A stretch of DNA of 64,000 bases from Pseudomonas putida (GTDB lineage: Bacteria; Pseudomonadota; Gammaproteobacteria; Pseudomonadales; Pseudomonadaceae), in assembly GCF_002741075.1 (NCBI RefSeq), contig NZ_CP016634.1, positions 5,446,501 through 5,510,500 on the forward strand, in the 5' to 3' direction. The position numbers and the translations under genes are program-made. The notes under the pieces were generated by a model. That model worked only from the letters and a program-made list of their open reading frames with translations, was not told where the DNA came from and did not search any database. Positions 17,905 to 26,670 of this stretch are shown in pieces; positions within the stretch are counted from its first letter, which is position 1; the number at the start of each line of letters is the position of its first letter.

Positions 17905-19719
17905 ATGATTTCGACTTCCACGCCTCAACGCCGTCCACGCTGGCGCAGCCTTGCGCTGCTGGCTCTGTGCCTGGCTCCGTTGCTCTGGCCACTGCACCAC
18001 CTGGCCGAGCGTTACTACCAGGAAGAACTGGCCTCCCAGAACCGCCAGACTCTCGACCTGTATGTCGCCAACCTCCTGGGTACCCTGCACCGCTACGAGA
18101 CCTTGCCGCAGATCCTCGGCGACCTGCCGGCCCTGCGCGGTGCGCTCGACGACCCGTTCAAGACCGAAGCGGTGACCAATGCCAATCGCCTGCTCAAGGA
18201 AATCGTCGAGCAGACCGGAGCCGAAGTCATGTACCTGATGGACGTCAGCGGCAATACCCTGGCCGCCTCCAACTGGGACAAGCACGACAGCTTCGTGGGC
18301 CGCAACTTCGCCTTCCGACCGTACTTCCTCGAAGCCATGGAAGGGCGTTTAGGGCGGTTCTTCGGCCAAGGCACCACCTCGGCCAAGCGTGGCTACTTCT
18401 TCGCCGCAGCCGTGCATGACCGGGACAAGATCGTGGGCGTGCTGGTGGTCAAGGTCGACCTGGACCACACCGAAACCCTGTGGGGCCGTACCCCCGAGCA
18501 ACTGCTGCTCACCGACCAGAATGGCGTGGTGGTGCTGACCTCACGGCCCGACTGGCGTTTTCGCGCCACCCGGACGCTGAGCGCCGCCGAGCGCGAGGCG
18601 ATCGTCGCCATACAGCCCTACCCGACCCAGGCCCCGCAACCGCTCAACCTCAATCCGGCGGCCTGGCTGATCCAGACCCGCAGCATCAAGGAGACCGGCT
18701 GGCAAGTCAGCATCCTCGCCCCGCGCACGCTGGTCGACCGCTCCGTGCAGACGGTCATGGCCATCGGTGCCGGCGCCTTGCTGGTGCTGATGCTGCTGGC
18801 AGGCCTGGTGATGCAGCGCCGGCGCCACTACATCGATCGCATCGACTTCGAAGCACGCGGGCGCCAGGAACTGGAAAAGCGCGTGATGGAGCGAACCGCC
18901 GACCTCGAAGGCCTGAACACACGCCTGAAAAAAGAAGTGCTCGAACGCGAGCAGGCCCAGCAGGAGCTGGTCCGCGCGCAGGACGAGCTGGTCCAGGCCG
19001 GCAAACTGTCGGTGCTCGGCACCATGTCCGCCAGCATCAGCCATGAACTCAACCAGCCCTTGGCCGCCATCCGCAGCTATGCCGAAAATGCCGAGATCCT
19101 GCTCGACCACCAACGCACCGAGGATGCCCGTGGCAACCTCAAGCTGATCGGCGAGCTGACCGGGCGCATGGCCTCGATCATCACCCACCTGCGCGCCTTC
19201 GCCCGTCGCGATCGGCACGCCCCGGAAAGCGTCGCCCTGCAACCGGCGCTGGACGACGCCCTGGCGTTACTGGCCAAGCGCCGCCGGGCCATGGCCGTGG
19301 AGCTGATCCGTGACCTGCCCGATGCCACGCTGTGGGTCCAGGCCGGCGAGACCCGCCTGCGCCAGGTGCTCGGCAACCTGCTGGCCAATGCCCTCGACGC
19401 CCTGACCGAGAAAGCCAACCCCCGCAAGCTGTGGCTCAGTGCCGAAACCCGCGACGGCTACGTCTACCTGTACATCCGCGACAACGGGCCGGGCTTCAGC
19501 AGCCAGGCCTTGGCACACGCCAAGGAGCCCTTCTTCACCACCAAGACCCGCACCCAGGGCCTGGGACTGGGACTGGCGATCTGCGAAAGCCTGATGCGCG
19601 CCCTGGGTGGCGAACTGCTGCTGGGCAACCACCCAGAAGGAGGCGCCTTGCTCACCCTGCAGCTGCGCGTGGCCACACCCGGCGCCAACCTGCAACCTTC
19701 GGAGGACCCCTCGGCATGA
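17905..19719 (+). CDS. dctB: C4-dicarboxylate sensor histidine kinase
   Basis: 604 residues from ATG 17905. A TM helix (about 13-35), a periplasmic double-PAS/dCache sensor (about 36-280, RNFAFRPYFLEAMEG), a second TM helix and a coiled-coil linker lead to HisKA, with His380 in ASISHELNQPLAAIRS, and an HATPase with DNGPGF and GLGLGLAICESL. Paired by 4-base overlap with a sigma-54 activator. P. aeruginosa has dctBD in the same place after the rml genes (memory). Senses succinate, fumarate and malate in family members; the dct transporter genes are not in this window. Confidence 0.85.
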   Translation: MISTSTPQRRPRWRSLALLALCLAPLLWPLHHLAERYYQEELASQNRQTLDLYVANLLGTLHRYETLPQILGDLPALRGALDDPFKTEAVTNANRLLKEIVEQTGAEVMYLMDVSGNTLAASNWDKHDSFVGRNFAFRPYFLEAMEGRLGRFFGQGTTSAKRGYFFAAAVHDRDKIVGVLVVKVDLDHTETLWGRTPEQLLLTDQNGVVVLTSRPDWRFRATRTLSAAEREAIVAIQPYPTQAPQPLNLNPAAWLIQTRSIKETGWQVSILAPRTLVDRSVQTVMAIGAGALLVLMLLAGLVMQRRRHYIDRIDFEARGRQELEKRVMERTADLEGLNTRLKKEVLEREQAQQELVRAQDELVQAGKLSVLGTMSASISHELNQPLAAIRSYAENAEILLDHQRTEDARGNLKLIGELTGRMASIITHLRAFARRDRHAPESVALQPALDDALALLAKRRRAMAVELIRDLPDATLWVQAGETRLRQVLGNLLANALDALTEKANPRKLWLSAETRDGYVYLYIRDNGPGFSSQALAHAKEPFFTTKTRTQGLGLGLAICESLMRALGGELLLGNHPEGGALLTLQLRVATPGANLQPSEDPSA

Positions 19720-21125
19720 CGACCGAGACACTGATCGACAGCCGTACCCAGGTCATCCTGGTGGACGATGACCCGCACCTGCGCCAGGCCCTGAGCCAGA
19801 CCCTGGACCTGGCTGGCCTGAAGGTCACGACGCTGGCCGATGCCCAGGGCCTGGCCGAGCGCATCGAACCGGATTGGCCTGGCGTGGTGGTCAGTGACAT
19901 CCGCATGCCCGGCATCGACGGCCTGCAATTGCTGGAACAACTGCATGGACGCGACAACGACCTCCCTGTGCTGCTGATCACCGGCCACGGCGACGTGCCG
20001 CTGGCCGTGCAGGCCATGCGCGCCGGGGCCTATGATTTTCTCGAAAAGCCCTTTGCCAGCGATGCCCTGCTCGACAGTGTGCGCCGCGCCCTGGCCTTGC
20101 GCCGCCTGGTGCTGGACAACCGCAGCCTGCGCCTGGCCCTGAGCGATCGTCAGGAACTGGCCACACGCCTGGTCGGCCAGTCACCGGCCATGCAACGCCT
20201 GCGCGAGCAGATCGGCGCCCTGGCCGCGACCCGCGCCGATGTGCTGATCCTCGGCGAGACCGGTGCCGGTAAGGAGGTGGTAGCCCGCGCGCTGCACGAT
20301 TTGTCGGGCCGTCGCGACGGGCCTTTCGTGGCGATCAATGCCGGTGCCCTGGCCGAGTCGGTGGTCGAGAGCGAGCTGTTCGGCCACGAGTCCGGCGCCT
20401 TTACCGGCGCGCAGAAGCGCCGCATCGGCAAGTTCGAGTTCGCCAATGGCGGGACGTTGTTCCTCGATGAAATCGAAAGCATGAGCCTGGATGTGCAGGT
20501 CAAGCTGCTGCGCCTGTTGCAGGAGCGGGTGGTGGAGCGCTTGGGTGGCAATCAGTTGATCCCGCTGGACATCCGCATCATCGCCGCCACCAAGGAAGAC
20601 TTGCGCCAGGCCGCCGATCAGGGGCGTTTTCGCGCCGACCTGTATTACCGCCTGAACGTGGCACCGCTGCGCATACCGCCGCTACGCGAACGCGGCGACG
20701 ATATCCTGGTGCTGTTCCAGCATTTCGCCGACGCCGCCAGCGAGCGCCACGGCCTGCCGGCCCATAGTCTGCAACCGGCCCAGCGCGCCCTGCTGCTGCG
20801 CCACGACTGGCCGGGGAACGTACGCGAGCTGCAGAACGCTGCCGAACGCTTCGCCCTGGGCCTCGAGCTGGCCCTAGATGGCCAACTGCCGAATACTCCT
20901 TCCACGATGGAGCCTGAGCGCATCGGCACGCTCAGCGAACAGGTCGAACAGTTCGAGCGGTCGTTGATCGCCACCGAGTTGGCCCAACCCCACAATTCCC
21001 TGCGCAGCCTTGCCGAAGCCCTCGGTATCCCGCGCAAGACGCTGCACGACAAACTGCGCAAGCACGGCCTGAACTTCGAAGGCGGCGCCAGCGGACACGA
21101 CGATCAGGAGGAGAACCGCCCATGA
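19716..21125 (+). CDS. dctD: Sigma-54-dependent response regulator, DctD family
   Basis: 469 residues from ATG 19716 overlapping the dctB stop. The receiver domain has the acidic pair DDDP and phospho-acceptor Asp61 in VVVSDIRMPG. The AAA+ domain has Walker A GETGAGKE near 180, the sigma-54 contact loop GAFTGA near 227, and LFLDEIE. The C-terminus carries a Fis-type HTH (NSLRSLAEALGIPRKTLHDK). When phosphorylated by DctB it should activate sigma-54 promoters of dicarboxylate transport genes located elsewhere. Confidence 0.88.
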   Translation: MTTETLIDSRTQVILVDDDPHLRQALSQTLDLAGLKVTTLADAQGLAERIEPDWPGVVVSDIRMPGIDGLQLLEQLHGRDNDLPVLLITGHGDVPLAVQAMRAGAYDFLEKPFASDALLDSVRRALALRRLVLDNRSLRLALSDRQELATRLVGQSPAMQRLREQIGALAATRADVLILGETGAGKEVVARALHDLSGRRDGPFVAINAGALAESVVESELFGHESGAFTGAQKRRIGKFEFANGGTLFLDEIESMSLDVQVKLLRLLQERVVERLGGNQLIPLDIRIIAATKEDLRQAADQGRFRADLYYRLNVAPLRIPPLRERGDDILVLFQHFADAASERHGLPAHSLQPAQRALLLRHDWPGNVRELQNAAERFALGLELALDGQLPNTPSTMEPERIGTLSEQVEQFERSLIATELAQPHNSLRSLAEALGIPRKTLHDKLRKHGLNFEGGASGHDDQEENRP

Positions 21126-21577
21126 CCACCGACAGCCAGTACTTGCAGTCCGTGCTGCACAGCGACATCCCCCTGACACGGGAAATGGGCATGACAGTCA
21201 TCGGCTGGGAGGAGCACCGCCTGCGCCTGCAACTGCCGCTGGCGCCCAACGTCAATCACAAGAGCACCATGTTCGGTGGCAGCCTGTACTGCGGCGCAGT
21301 GCTGGTGGGCTGGGGCTGGCTGCACTTGCGCTTGCGTGAGCTGGGTATCGATGACGGGCACATCGTCATCCAGGAAGGCCAGATCAGCTACCCGCTACCA
21401 GTCACCGGCACCGCCGTGGCGCATTGCGAAGCACCGGACGACAAGACCTGGGAACGTTTCGTGGCGATGTACCAGCGCCGCGGTCGGGCGCGCCTGACAC
21501 TCGATACCGTGGTCTGCAACGCGGGCAGCGACGAACCCGCCGTGAGGTTCAGCGGGCAGTACGTGCTGCATCGATAA
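21122..21577 (+). CDS. YiiD C-terminal-type hotdog thioesterase
   Basis: 151 residues. The hotdog fold of the YiiD_C thioesterase family is suggested by LQLPLAPNVNHKSTMFGGSL at residues 40-59, followed by an Ala/Gly-rich helix. Substrate unknown; family members act on acyl-CoA or acyl-ACP. ATGA overlap with dctD puts it in the same transcript, though no functional link with dicarboxylate sensing is obvious. Confidence 0.75.
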   Translation: MTTDSQYLQSVLHSDIPLTREMGMTVIGWEEHRLRLQLPLAPNVNHKSTMFGGSLYCGAVLVGWGWLHLRLRELGIDDGHIVIQEGQISYPLPVTGTAVAHCEAPDDKTWERFVAMYQRRGRARLTLDTVVCNAGSDEPAVRFSGQYVLHR

Positions 21578-21595
21578 GCCCCGTTGCCAGGGGAC

Positions 21596-22429
21596 TCAGC
21601 GGCCGATCGCCGCTGCCAACTGCAACAAAGCCGGTCGCCATGGGGCCGCGCCGGGCAGGGCCAGGAAGAAATCATTGAGCAAGGATTCGCGCGCCGGGTA
21701 GCGGAAGGGCTGGCCATCCAGCCCAATCACCTCGCCCCCGGCCCCTTCCAGCACGCCTTGGGCGGCAGCGGTATCCCATTGGGACGTCGGCGCCAGTCGC
21801 GGATAGCAATCTGCGGCACCTTCGGCCAAAAGACAGAACTTCAGCGAACTGCCGACATTGGCCAGCTCCAGCTCACCGACGGCGCTGCCCAGCCCGCCCA
21901 ACAGGGCTTCCTGCTGGGGGCTGGAATGGCGTTTGCTCGCGACCACCGTGAAACGCCCACCCGCCGGGGGTTGCTGACGCACCCGGATCGGATCGGCGGC
22001 AGTATTTGCTTCGACGCGCCATGCGCCCAGCCCCCGGCCGCCGAAGTAGCAGCGGCCATTGGTCGGCATCGACACCACGCCAAACACCACTTCGCCCGCT
22101 TCGATCAAGGCGATGTTGACCGTGAATTCCTCGCTGCCGGCAATGAACTCCTTGGTACCATCGAGCGGATCGACCAACCACCAACGATGCCAAGCCTGGC
22201 GCTCGACCAGTGCAATGTCGCAATCCTCTTCCGAGAGCACCGGGATGTGCGGGGCCAGCGCCTGCAAGCCGTCCACGATGACCTGGTGAGCGGCGAGGTC
22301 GGCGGCAGTCACCGGCGAGTCGTCAGCCTTGGCGGTCACCGCCACATCGGCGCGCCAGAACGGCAGAATCGCCTCGCCCGCCAGGCGGGCCAGCTTCACC
22401 ACGTCGTTCATCAGTTGTTGATCGTTCAT
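21596..22429 (-). CDS. cysQ: 3'(2'),5'-bisphosphate nucleotidase
   Basis: 277 residues. Hydrolyses 3'-phosphoadenosine 5'-phosphate (PAP), the by-product of sulfate assimilation, to AMP. The inositol-monophosphatase-fold motifs are present: LSEEDCD (metal-binding Glu) and WWLVDPLDGTKEF (metal-binding DPLDGT). Overlaps nudE by 4 bases and is translated after it. Convergent with the thioesterase gene, 18 bp apart. Confidence 0.93.
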   Translation of the reverse strand: MNDQQLMNDVVKLARLAGEAILPFWRADVAVTAKADDSPVTAADLAAHQVIVDGLQALAPHIPVLSEEDCDIALVERQAWHRWWLVDPLDGTKEFIAGSEEFTVNIALIEAGEVVFGVVSMPTNGRCYFGGRGLGAWRVEANTAADPIRVRQQPPAGGRFTVVASKRHSSPQQEALLGGLGSAVGELELANVGSSLKFCLLAEGAADCYPRLAPTSQWDTAAAQGVLEGAGGEVIGLDGQPFRYPARESLLNDFFLALPGAAPWRPALLQLAAAIGR

Positions 22430-22992
22430 ACGCTGAGCAGCCCCCGCTGAATCATCAGGTCCCGGGCCAGGTACAGCGCCGCCAGCGCCCGGCCTTCGGA
22501 GAACTGCGGGTGCATGGCCAGCGCCGACAATTCACGCAAATTGACCTTGTCCACGCGCATCGGCTCGGGCTCATCGCCCTCCAATCGTTCTTCGTACAGG
22601 TCGGTAGCGAGTACCACCTGGATCTTCTGGCTCATGTAACCGGGCGACAGGGACAGTTCGGTGAGGTGTTCCAGTTGGTGCGCGCCGAAACCCGCCTCCT
22701 CCTTGAGCTCACGGTTGGCGGCTGCCAGCACGTCCTCGCCAGGTTCGATCAGGCCCTTGGGCAGGGACAATTCGTATTCGTCGGTGCCACCGCAGTATTC
22801 CTCCACCAGCACGGCATGCTCGGTGTCGAGCATGGCCACCACCATCACCGCGCCATAACCATTGCCGCGACCGACCAGGCGCTCGTAGGTCCGCTCGGTA
22901 CCGTTGGAAAAACGCAACTGCACGGCTTCGACGCGGAACAGGCGACTGCTGGCGACGATCTCGCGGGCGAGGACGGTGGGTTTCTGGCGCAT
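22426..22992 (-). CDS. nudE: ADP compounds hydrolase, Nudix family
   Basis: 188 residues from ATG 22992 (MRQKPTVLAREIVASSRLF). The Nudix box begins GLIEPGEDVLAAANRELKEE and continues AGF. NudE cleaves ADP-ribose, NADH, Ap3A and similar compounds. First gene of the nudE-cysQ pair; both act on adenosine bisphosphate compounds. Divergent from yrfG with 64 bp between. Confidence 0.92.
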   Translation of the reverse strand: MRQKPTVLAREIVASSRLFRVEAVQLRFSNGTERTYERLVGRGNGYGAVMVVAMLDTEHAVLVEEYCGGTDEYELSLPKGLIEPGEDVLAAANRELKEEAGFGAHQLEHLTELSLSPGYMSQKIQVVLATDLYEERLEGDEPEPMRVDKVNLRELSALAMHPQFSEGRALAALYLARDLMIQRGLLSV

Positions 22993-23056
22993 GGGGCGGC
23001 TCCTTGGCGTGAACGGGTTACTATACCGTGGCTTGCCAACCGAACGAGAGTTTCCC

Positions 23057-23719
23057 ATGCCTGTTCTTCCCTGGTCCGCCATCGATACCGTCTTGCTGGA
23101 CATGGATGGCACCCTGCTGGACCTGCACTACGACAACCAGTTCTGGCTGGAGCACCTGCCCCAGCGCTACGCCGAGCTCCACGGTGTCAGCCGGGCCATG
23201 GCCGAACTCGAGCTACAGCCGCTGTTCGAGCAACATGCGGGAACGCTCAACTGGTACTGCCTGGATTTCTGGAGCCGTGAGCTGAACCTGCCGATCCACG
23301 CGCTCAAACAGGAAATCGCCGACCTGATTGCCCTGCGCCCGGACGCCGACACCTTCCTCGCCGCGATCCGTCAGGCCGGCAAGCGCGTGATACTGATCAC
23401 CAATGCCCATCGCGGCTCGCTGTCGCTGAAGTTGGAGCGGGTGGAACTTGCGCCCTATTTCGAGCGGCTGATCAGTTCCCACGACTACGGATTCCCCAAA
23501 GAGAGCCCACAGTTCTGGGACGCATTGCAAGCGGACATCGGCTTCGAGCCGGCGCGCAGCCTGTTCATCGACGACACCCTGGCGATCCTGCGCAGTGCGC
23601 GGCGCTTTGGCGTGGAGCATTTGCTGGCGGTGCGCCAACCCGACAGCAAGGGCGGGCCGCGCGATACCCAAGAGTTCGCGGCGGTGGAGGATTACCGCCA
23701 ACTGCTGGAAGGTCTTTGA
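23057..23719 (+). CDS. yrfG: GMP/IMP nucleotidase, HAD superfamily
   Basis: 220 residues from ATG 23057. HAD motif I is LLDMDGTLLDLHYDNQFW (nucleophile Asp and Asp+2), motif II is ILITNAHRG, and a distal motif IV is SLFIDDTLAIL. The length and the N-terminal DLHYDNQFW are characteristic of YrfG 5'-nucleotidases acting on GMP and IMP. The neighbouring nudE is also next to yrfG in enteric bacteria, which supports the call. Confidence 0.9.
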   Translation: MPVLPWSAIDTVLLDMDGTLLDLHYDNQFWLEHLPQRYAELHGVSRAMAELELQPLFEQHAGTLNWYCLDFWSRELNLPIHALKQEIADLIALRPDADTFLAAIRQAGKRVILITNAHRGSLSLKLERVELAPYFERLISSHDYGFPKESPQFWDALQADIGFEPARSLFIDDTLAILRSARRFGVEHLLAVRQPDSKGGPRDTQEFAAVEDYRQLLEGL

Positions 23720-23725
23720 GAACGC

Positions 23726-23791
23726 ATTCGCGGCTAAACCCGTTTCCACAGGGATCGCACGAAACCTGTGAAAACGGGTTTAGCCGCGAAT
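23726..23791. repeat. Inverted REP pair
   Basis: ATTCGCGGCTAAACCCGTTT and its near-perfect complement face each other about 27 bp per arm, with a 12-bp centre. It is located between two convergent genes. Confidence 0.85.
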
Positions 23792-23805
23792 AGGGCGAGA
23801 GGCAA

Positions 23806-24246
23806 TCAGTCAGGAATGCGCAAAACCTGCCCCGGATAGATTTTGTCCGGATGCTTGAGCATTGGCTTGTTGGCTTCGAAGATCTTGTTGTACTTGTTGG
23901 CATCGCCATACTCGGCCTTGGCAATGGCGCTCAAGGTGTCGCCTTTCTTGACCGTGACGAAGCGCGCCGCTTGGGCCACGGGCCCTGTGACGGTGATCTG
24001 GTCGTCCACCGACGCCACGCCATCGATGTTGCCCGCCGCCAGGATGATCTTCTCCTTCTCTTCCTGGCTCGCCACCTCGCCCTTGAGCACGATCGTATCG
24101 CCTTGCACGGTGGCGGAAATGTTCGGGTTGCCCAGGCCGACGGATTCGACGTGCTTCTTGAGCTGCGCCTCGGCATTGGCGTTTCCGGGCGTCAGCAGGT
24201 CGATCAGTTTTTCACCGGCTTCCTTCACGAAACTGAACAGGCTCAT
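23806..24246 (-). CDS. lysM: BON + LysM domain protein (Kbp/YgaU type)
   Basis: 146 residues from ATG 24246 (MSLFSFVKEAGEKLIDLL). A BON domain (about 25-90, VESVGLGNPNISATVQGDTI) is followed by a C-terminal LysM (about 97-146, VKKGDTLSAIAKAEYGDANK, ending VLRIPD). Length and order match E. coli Kbp/YgaU, a small cytoplasmic potassium-binding protein; LysM binds peptidoglycan-like glycans in other proteins. No signal peptide, consistent with Kbp. Confidence 0.88.
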   Translation of the reverse strand: MSLFSFVKEAGEKLIDLLTPGNANAEAQLKKHVESVGLGNPNISATVQGDTIVLKGEVASQEEKEKIILAAGNIDGVASVDDQITVTGPVAQAARFVTVKKGDTLSAIAKAEYGDANKYNKIFEANKPMLKHPDKIYPGQVLRIPD

Positions 24247-24418
24247 GTCGCTCTCCTTGATGATCAAACATGGAAGCAGGAGTCTAGGACAGACTTGGCC
24301 AACCCGCCTCGCCAAGCCAATCGACGCGCTCTATCAGGGGATAGAACCTAGCGACTAGACGTCGTCCGCCCGCAAGCCTAGGCTTGTGCAGGTAACAAGC
24401 CGCCGGTAATCCGCTCCG

Positions 24419-25246
24419 ATGAACAGCAAACCCCCAGTCTGCGCGGCGTCCATGCCCCTTATCTTGCCCGCCGCCAGTAATACCTACGATTACGTACAAC
24501 TCACCGACGACGTGCGCGACACGACGCCGCTCGCCGAAGAAGTGGCCCTGGCCATCGTCTACAACGGCCTGAACCAGGCGGTGATGCTGGTCAGCCCTAC
24601 CGATCTGGAAGACTTCGCCGTCGGGTTCAGCGTCGGCAGCGGCATCGTCGACAGCACTGACGACATCTATGATGTGAAGCTCTCTGGCAGCGGCTCGGCG
24701 CTATACGCCGACCTGGAAATCTCCAGCCGCGCCTTCTGGAACCTGAAGAACCAACGCCGGCAACTGGCCGGCACCAGCGGTTGCGGCCTGTGTGGCGTCG
24801 AGGCCCTGGAACAGGCGCTGCCGGAGCTGGCCACCCTTCCCGGCGCGCCCCTGCCCCCGGCGCAATGGCTGGCCGGACTGCGTCAACGCATCGATGCCTT
24901 CCAGCCCTTGGGCCAGCATTGCGGCGCGGTGCACGCGGCGCTGTTCATGGACCGTGAAGGCGAGCTGCTGCTGGGCCGTGAAGACATCGGGCGCCACAAC
25001 GCCCTGGACAAGCTGATCGGTGCCCTGCTGCGCCAGCGCATCGATACCGACGGCGGCCTTGCCATCGTGACCAGCCGTTGCAGCCTGGAGCTGATCCAGA
25101 AGGTCCTGCGCGCCGGTATCCAGACCCTGGTCAGCCTCTCGGCACCGACCGGCCTGGCCCTGCAATGGGCCCGCAAGCACAACCTCAACCTGATCCACCT
25201 GCCCAAACACAGCGCACCGCGGGTGTACAGCCCGGTGGCGGAATAG
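24419..25246 (+). CDS. fdhD: Formate dehydrogenase accessory sulfurtransferase
   Basis: 275 residues. FdhD passes sulfur from IscS to the molybdenum cofactor of formate dehydrogenase. The essential Cys pair is in SGCGLCGVEAL (about residues 120-130). EDIGRHNALDKLIG and TSRCSLELIQK are also diagnostic. No formate dehydrogenase genes lie in this window, so it is an unlinked accessory gene. Confidence 0.94.
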   Translation: MNSKPPVCAASMPLILPAASNTYDYVQLTDDVRDTTPLAEEVALAIVYNGLNQAVMLVSPTDLEDFAVGFSVGSGIVDSTDDIYDVKLSGSGSALYADLEISSRAFWNLKNQRRQLAGTSGCGLCGVEALEQALPELATLPGAPLPPAQWLAGLRQRIDAFQPLGQHCGAVHAALFMDREGELLLGREDIGRHNALDKLIGALLRQRIDTDGGLAIVTSRCSLELIQKVLRAGIQTLVSLSAPTGLALQWARKHNLNLIHLPKHSAPRVYSPVAE

Positions 25247-25315
25247 CCGTAGCGGTGACTCGAACACGCCCACGACAACGGTCAAATCATCTGCTCGGCT
25301 GATGGCTAACAGCCA

Positions 25316-25350
25316 TAAAAAAAGCCCTGTCCGCAGGGGCAGGGCTTGGT
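25316..25350. terminator. Hairpin downstream of fdhD
   Basis: AGCCCTG / CAGGGCT stem with a 10-base loop, preceded by seven A's. The T-run is on the minus strand, so its use for fdhD is uncertain. Confidence 0.5.
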
Positions 25351-25506
25351 CTCAAGTAGCCTCAGACAAGCGAATTTCAATAAAGTTTCACCTAAAAAAC
25401 AATAAGTTAGAGAATTGTGTACAAGTCGTGCAACTCGTCGGATTTCAATTGCCAGCCGCCTCGCCGAGCCTCACATTCGCCTCGTCATCCCTATGAGGCT
25501 CTCTTG

Positions 25507-25989
25507 ATGAAGAAGTACTCCTCGATTCTGTTGTTGTCTTTCAGCTTGCTCAGCGGCGTTGCCATGGCCGGTGGCAATACCGAGGCCGGCATTGGCGGCG
25601 CATTGGGTGGGGTACTCGGCTCCGTAGTAGGCAACTCCATCGGTGGTAGCACCGGCGGCGCCATTGGTGCCGGCCTGGGCGGTGCGGCCGGTGGTGCCCT
25701 TGGTGCCGACAAGCGTCAGCGTGGTGAAGCGGCCATCGGTGGTGCTCTGGGCGCTGCCGGCGGCAACGTAGTCGGTCGCTCGATGGGCGGCACCACCGGT
25801 AGCTACATCGGTGCAGCCGCAGGCGGCGGTGCCGGTGGCGCCCTGGGTAACTACATGGGCAACAAGGCCGACGATGACGAGCGTCACGAGCGCCGCTACC
25901 GTCGTGATTATGACGACCGCCGTCATTGGGACCGAGGCCATCACTATGGCCACCGCAAGCACAAACGCCATTGGCGTTATGACGACTGA
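25507..25989 (+). CDS. Exported glycine-zipper protein
   Basis: 160 residues from ATG 25507. A signal peptide (MKKYSSILLLSFSLLSGVAMA) precedes about 100 residues of repeated glycine-zipper motifs (GGALGGVLGSVVGNSIGGST and similar). The tail is very basic and aromatic (ERRYRRDYDDRRHWDRGHH). Glycine-zipper repeats insert into or line membranes, as in the SlyB/OmpA-associated 17-kDa family. The function of this protein is unknown. Own terminator downstream. Confidence 0.8.
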   Translation: MKKYSSILLLSFSLLSGVAMAGGNTEAGIGGALGGVLGSVVGNSIGGSTGGAIGAGLGGAAGGALGADKRQRGEAAIGGALGAAGGNVVGRSMGGTTGSYIGAAAGGGAGGALGNYMGNKADDDERHERRYRRDYDDRRHWDRGHHYGHRKHKRHWRYDD

Positions 25990-26006
25990 TCCTTCAGTCA
26001 AGCAAA

Positions 26007-26036
26007 GGCCCTGCCCTGATCGGCAGGGCCTTTTCG
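26007..26036 (+). terminator. Terminator of the glycine-zipper gene
   Basis: Perfect 9-bp stem GGCCCTGCC / GGCAGGGCC followed by TTTTCGTTT. Confidence 0.88.
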
Positions 26037-26055
26037 TTTGTGTCGCTCTTGAGAT

Positions 26056-26490
26056 TCAGTCGTTGAGCTGCAAGCCCATCAGGGACACCTGCAACGCATC
26101 AGGGAAGGTCACCGGGCTGCCGGAGGCACGTTCCACGAACACCTGCACCACTGTCCCCGCCGCGCAGGCTTGCGGCTCTCCGGGACGGAACAGCGCCAGG
26201 CGGTACTCCACCGTGCTGCCTGCCAGGCGCGTCACGCCCAGCCCCACCTCGAGCACATCGGGAAAGCCCGGCAAGGCATAGAACTGCGCCGCTGAACTGA
26301 TCACCACACCCGCCAGCTCGCCGTCACGTAGGTCCAGCTCGGCCTGCTCGACGAGAAACGCCTGGATGGCCGTCTCGAAGTAGCCATGCACCGTCGCGCC
26401 GGCAATATGACCATTGACGTCGTTGTCCTGGGGGCGGGTGAGGATGGGATGGAAGTGGTTGAAGTGGCTGCGCTGAGGGGATTCGTTCAT
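26056..26490 (-). CDS. YbgC-like acyl-CoA thioesterase (4HBT hotdog)
   Basis: 144 residues. 4HBT hotdog domain with the catalytic-Asp pattern TRPQDNDVNGHIAGATVHGYFETA, the thioesterase counterpart of YbgC RYSDTDAMGHVNNA. Cleaves short acyl-CoA or hydroxybenzoyl-CoA esters in relatives; substrate here unknown. Single gene between two terminators. Confidence 0.82.
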   Translation of the reverse strand: MNESPQRSHFNHFHPILTRPQDNDVNGHIAGATVHGYFETAIQAFLVEQAELDLRDGELAGVVISSAAQFYALPGFPDVLEVGLGVTRLAGSTVEYRLALFRPGEPQACAAGTVVQVFVERASGSPVTFPDALQVSLMGLQLND

Positions 26491-26624
26491 AAGTTACCCA
26501 GGCTTGGTTACACGAGTGGAGGTTGCGGCCGTCATTCAGGAGCATCTGGACTGCCCCGCAGCCCAATCGCCGGACAAGCCCACGATTGCTTCAGCGACCA
26601 TACCATCGGCTCAGGACCTGAAAC

Positions 26625-26653
26625 AAAAAAGCCGCCCCGAGGGGCGGCTTTTT
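26625..26653 (-). terminator. Terminator of pckA
   Basis: Perfect 8-bp stem GCCGCCCC / GGGGCGGC flanked by A-run and T-run; it works in either direction and ends pckA on the minus strand. Confidence 0.9.
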
Positions 26654-26670
26654 CATCCGTGCTGGCGAGC

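Noticed and set aside
23726..23791. Possible CRISPR-like repeat
   Set aside because: Only two facing arms, a REP pair. No array of regularly spaced direct repeats exists anywhere in the window.
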